NCBI RefSeq assembly: GCF_000725345.1 | Contig: NZ_CP008852.1 | Coordinates: 372,001-436,000 of the forward strand | Reading direction: 5' to 3' | Source of the DNA: Pelosinus sp. UFO1 | GTDB taxonomy: Bacteria > Bacillota > Negativicutes > DSM-13327 | DNA length: 64,000 nucleotides | Shown here: piece after piece, positions 62,669-64,000 of the stretch | Numbering within the stretch: position 1 is the first letter of the stretch | How the letters are laid out: each line of letters starts with the position of its first letter | The notes under the pieces: model-generated | The model's database searches: none | Told to the model about the DNA's origin: nothing | What the model saw: only the letters and a program-made list of their open reading frames with translations | Program-made: the position numbers and the translations under genes

Positions 62669-63316
62669 ATGCATGCAGTATTGGAACATGTTGCTGAAAT
62701 TGGTGTTGTAGCCATTCTGCGCGGTGTTGATCCTAGCATACTCGTACCCCTCGGACAAGCATTGGAAGAGGCTGGCGTAGGTGCAATTGAGATAACCTTA
62801 AATAGTGAAGGGGCTCTCCAGGGCATCGCGGCACTCAAGGAAGCAATTGGTGAAAAACTACCTATTGGAGCTGGGACCGTCATGACAGGAGAAGATGCTC
62901 ATGCTGCTATTAAGGCTGGTGCGACTTTTGTGCTAACGCCACATCTGGCAGAGGAAACATTAGCCGTTTGCTGCCAGGCCAAAATTCCCGCAGTAATTGG
63001 TGTTATGACGCCATCAGAAATTGTACGAGCCTATGACTTAGGATGTGAAATGGTAAAAATTTTCCCAGCATCATCTTTAGGTGCTAACTATTTTCGGGAA
63101 CTTCGTGGTCCATTACCACAGATAGCAACTATGGCGGTTGGCGGTGTGAACAAAGATAACGCTGTAGAGTTTATAAAAGCTGGTGCGATGGCTGTTGGTG
63201 CTGGAGGTCAACTCGTTGATTTTGCAGCTGCAGCACGGGGGGATTGGGACGCGGTAACGCTTAAAGCCAAGGAGATTGTTACTGCTGTTTATTCTGCGAA
63301 AAATAGAGATTTATAA
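62669..63316 (+). CDS. KDPG/KHG-type aldolase
   Basis: 215 residues. The Schiff-base lysine is in CEMVKIFPASSLGANYF (about Lys130), the catalytic Glu in GAIEITLN, and the phosphate loop in GAGTVMTGE and AVGGVNKDNAVEFIKAGA. It splits 2-keto-3-deoxy-6-phospho-sugar acids into pyruvate and a triose phosphate. It completes the chain transport, dehydration, cleavage in this operon. GGGAGGG site upstream. Confidence 0.92.
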   Translation: MHAVLEHVAEIGVVAILRGVDPSILVPLGQALEEAGVGAIEITLNSEGALQGIAALKEAIGEKLPIGAGTVMTGEDAHAAIKAGATFVLTPHLAEETLAVCCQAKIPAVIGVMTPSEIVRAYDLGCEMVKIFPASSLGANYFRELRGPLPQIATMAVGGVNKDNAVEFIKAGAMAVGAGGQLVDFAAAARGDWDAVTLKAKEIVTAVYSAKNRDL

Positions 63317-63334
63317 GCAAGATTTATTTTATTC

Positions 63335-63398
63335 GAGAAGAAGACTTAGGCATTTGCCGACGTCTGGGGACTTGGCAGATGCCAAGTCCTTCTTGTTA
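63335..63398 (+). repeat. Degenerate family A-like element
   Basis: GACTTAGGCATTTGCCGACG is followed by GACTTGGC-AGAT-GCCAAGTC and a T-rich tail. The second half matches family A in order and structure but the first hairpin is missing. It may act as a terminator or processing site between the aldolase and the next gene. Confidence 0.6.
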
Positions 63399-63428
63399 TT
63401 AACTAGAAAAATAAATGGAGGAATGATC

Positions 63429-64000
63429 GTGTACAAGTGGAAGGTTGTTGTTACAGCAGTTACATTTGCAAAAGCTGACCCTGAGCCTTTAAATCGTTTA
63501 AAAGCTATAGGCTGTGAAGTTATCACCAACTCTTACGGTAGACCTTTGACGGAAGGTGAAATGATAAATATTGCTCAGGACGCAGATGCTTTAATTGTAG
63601 GTAATGATAAAGTGACGAGTGCAATGATTCGATCCTGTCCGAAATTAAAGGTAATTGCTAAACATGGTGTGGGTGTAGATGCTATCGACAGTAAGACGGC
63701 GACCGAATGTGGTGTAGTAGTGACAAATGCTCCAGGGGTAAATAGCCATGAGGTAGCTGATTTGGCTTTCGGATTACTCCACATGTTATCACGTGGATTA
63801 TATATCGCAAATAAAGCAACGAAAGAGGGGAATTGGCTAAAGCCGATGGGAGTAGGTCTTTGGGGAAAAACGATTGGTATTATCGGTGTTGGGAAAATAG
63901 GTTTAGCTGCGGCTTATCGTGCAACAGGATATAATATGAAGATTTTAGGTTTCGACTGTGTGGAGCGATTGGAAGCAAAGAAAATAGGAATTAAATATGT
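63429..64000 (+). CDS. D-3-phosphoglycerate dehydrogenase-like enzyme (cut by window end)
   Basis: The frame runs off the right edge with about 190 residues visible. D-2-hydroxyacid dehydrogenase family: KVIAKHGVGVDAIDSKTATE, then the NAD-binding TIGIIGVGKIGLAAAYRATG near residues 147-166. GTG at 63429 has GGAGGA 6 bp upstream; an in-frame ATG at 63423 touches that site and is less likely. In this operon it may reduce a keto acid or oxidise a hydroxy acid linked to the sugar-acid path. Catalytic Arg, Glu and His lie beyond the edge. Confidence 0.85.
   Translation, partial: MYKWKVVVTAVTFAKADPEPLNRLKAIGCEVITNSYGRPLTEGEMINIAQDADALIVGNDKVTSAMIRSCPKLKVIAKHGVGVDAIDSKTATECGVVVTNAPGVNSHEVADLAFGLLHMLSRGLYIANKATKEGNWLKPMGVGLWGKTIGIIGVGKIGLAAAYRATGYNMKILGFDCVERLEAKKIGIKY

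Overview
The window reads as chromosome of a diderm (two-membrane) Firmicute of the class Negativicutes, most likely the Sporomusaceae and possibly Pelosinus. The base composition is low-GC and ribosome binding sites are strong AGGAGG-type. Firmicute families are present (LevR and BglG-type PRD activators, mannose- and galactitol-family PTS, YIEGIA with its capping partner). So are genes that need an outer membrane: two TonB-dependent receptors, two complete ExbB-ExbD-TonB sets and a barrel-like exported protein. The genus is inferred; no rRNA, tRNA or CRISPR array was seen.

Layout. 0-6 kb: end of a TetR regulator, a Gfo/Idh oxidoreductase, an autoregulated MarR with a two-gene exported cassette (secreted protein plus TAT-type nitroreductase), and a chemoreceptor. 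6-14.5 kb: a sigma-54 LevR-type activator, its upstream activating sites and -24/-12 promoter, a mannose-family PTS (IIA, IIB, IIC, IID), a glycerol-1-phosphate dehydrogenase-like enzyme and an RpiR regulator. 14.7-17 kb: YjiH-YjiG membrane pair with an M20 amidohydrolase. 17-24.2 kb: AraC regulator divergent from a siderophore receptor, DUF3649, PepSY protein, ExbB, ExbD and TonB, with a Fur box inside a 49-bp palindrome. 24-35 kb: dipeptide epimerase, VOC protein, REP-associated transposase, TSUP transporter, carboxynorspermidine pathway pair, hypotheticals, YIEGIA pair, DUF421 and a phosphotriesterase-like hydrolase.

35.7-45 kb: a second, minus-strand iron or metal-chelate uptake locus (receptor, ExbB, ExbD, TonB, permease, ATPase, binding lipoprotein, TetR), with TetR-operator-like palindromes and Fur boxes, and a divergent MFS exporter. 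45-56 kb: housekeeping and accessory genes (exonuclease III, MFS, MocR-type regulator, hydroxyacid dehydrogenase, DHFR, beta-lactamase-like protein, DUF2164, barrel-like protein, AEC transporter, GltD-like oxidoreductase). 56-64 kb: a PRD regulator followed by a galactitol-family PTS, an IlvD/Edd dehydratase, a KDPG-type aldolase and a hydroxyacid dehydrogenase cut by the window edge, which looks like a sugar-acid catabolic operon.

The most unusual non-coding content is two families of structured intergenic repeats. Family A is about 100 bp, with three close copies and one degenerate copy. Family B is about 235 bp, with two copies. They share a TAAG..CGACTAAG hallmark before a terminal hairpin and a similar AAGTCTT tail. 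Other points are three matching TetR-type operators that tie a regulator to a distant divergent region, and a REP-like palindrome that matches the sequence beside the REP-associated transposase.
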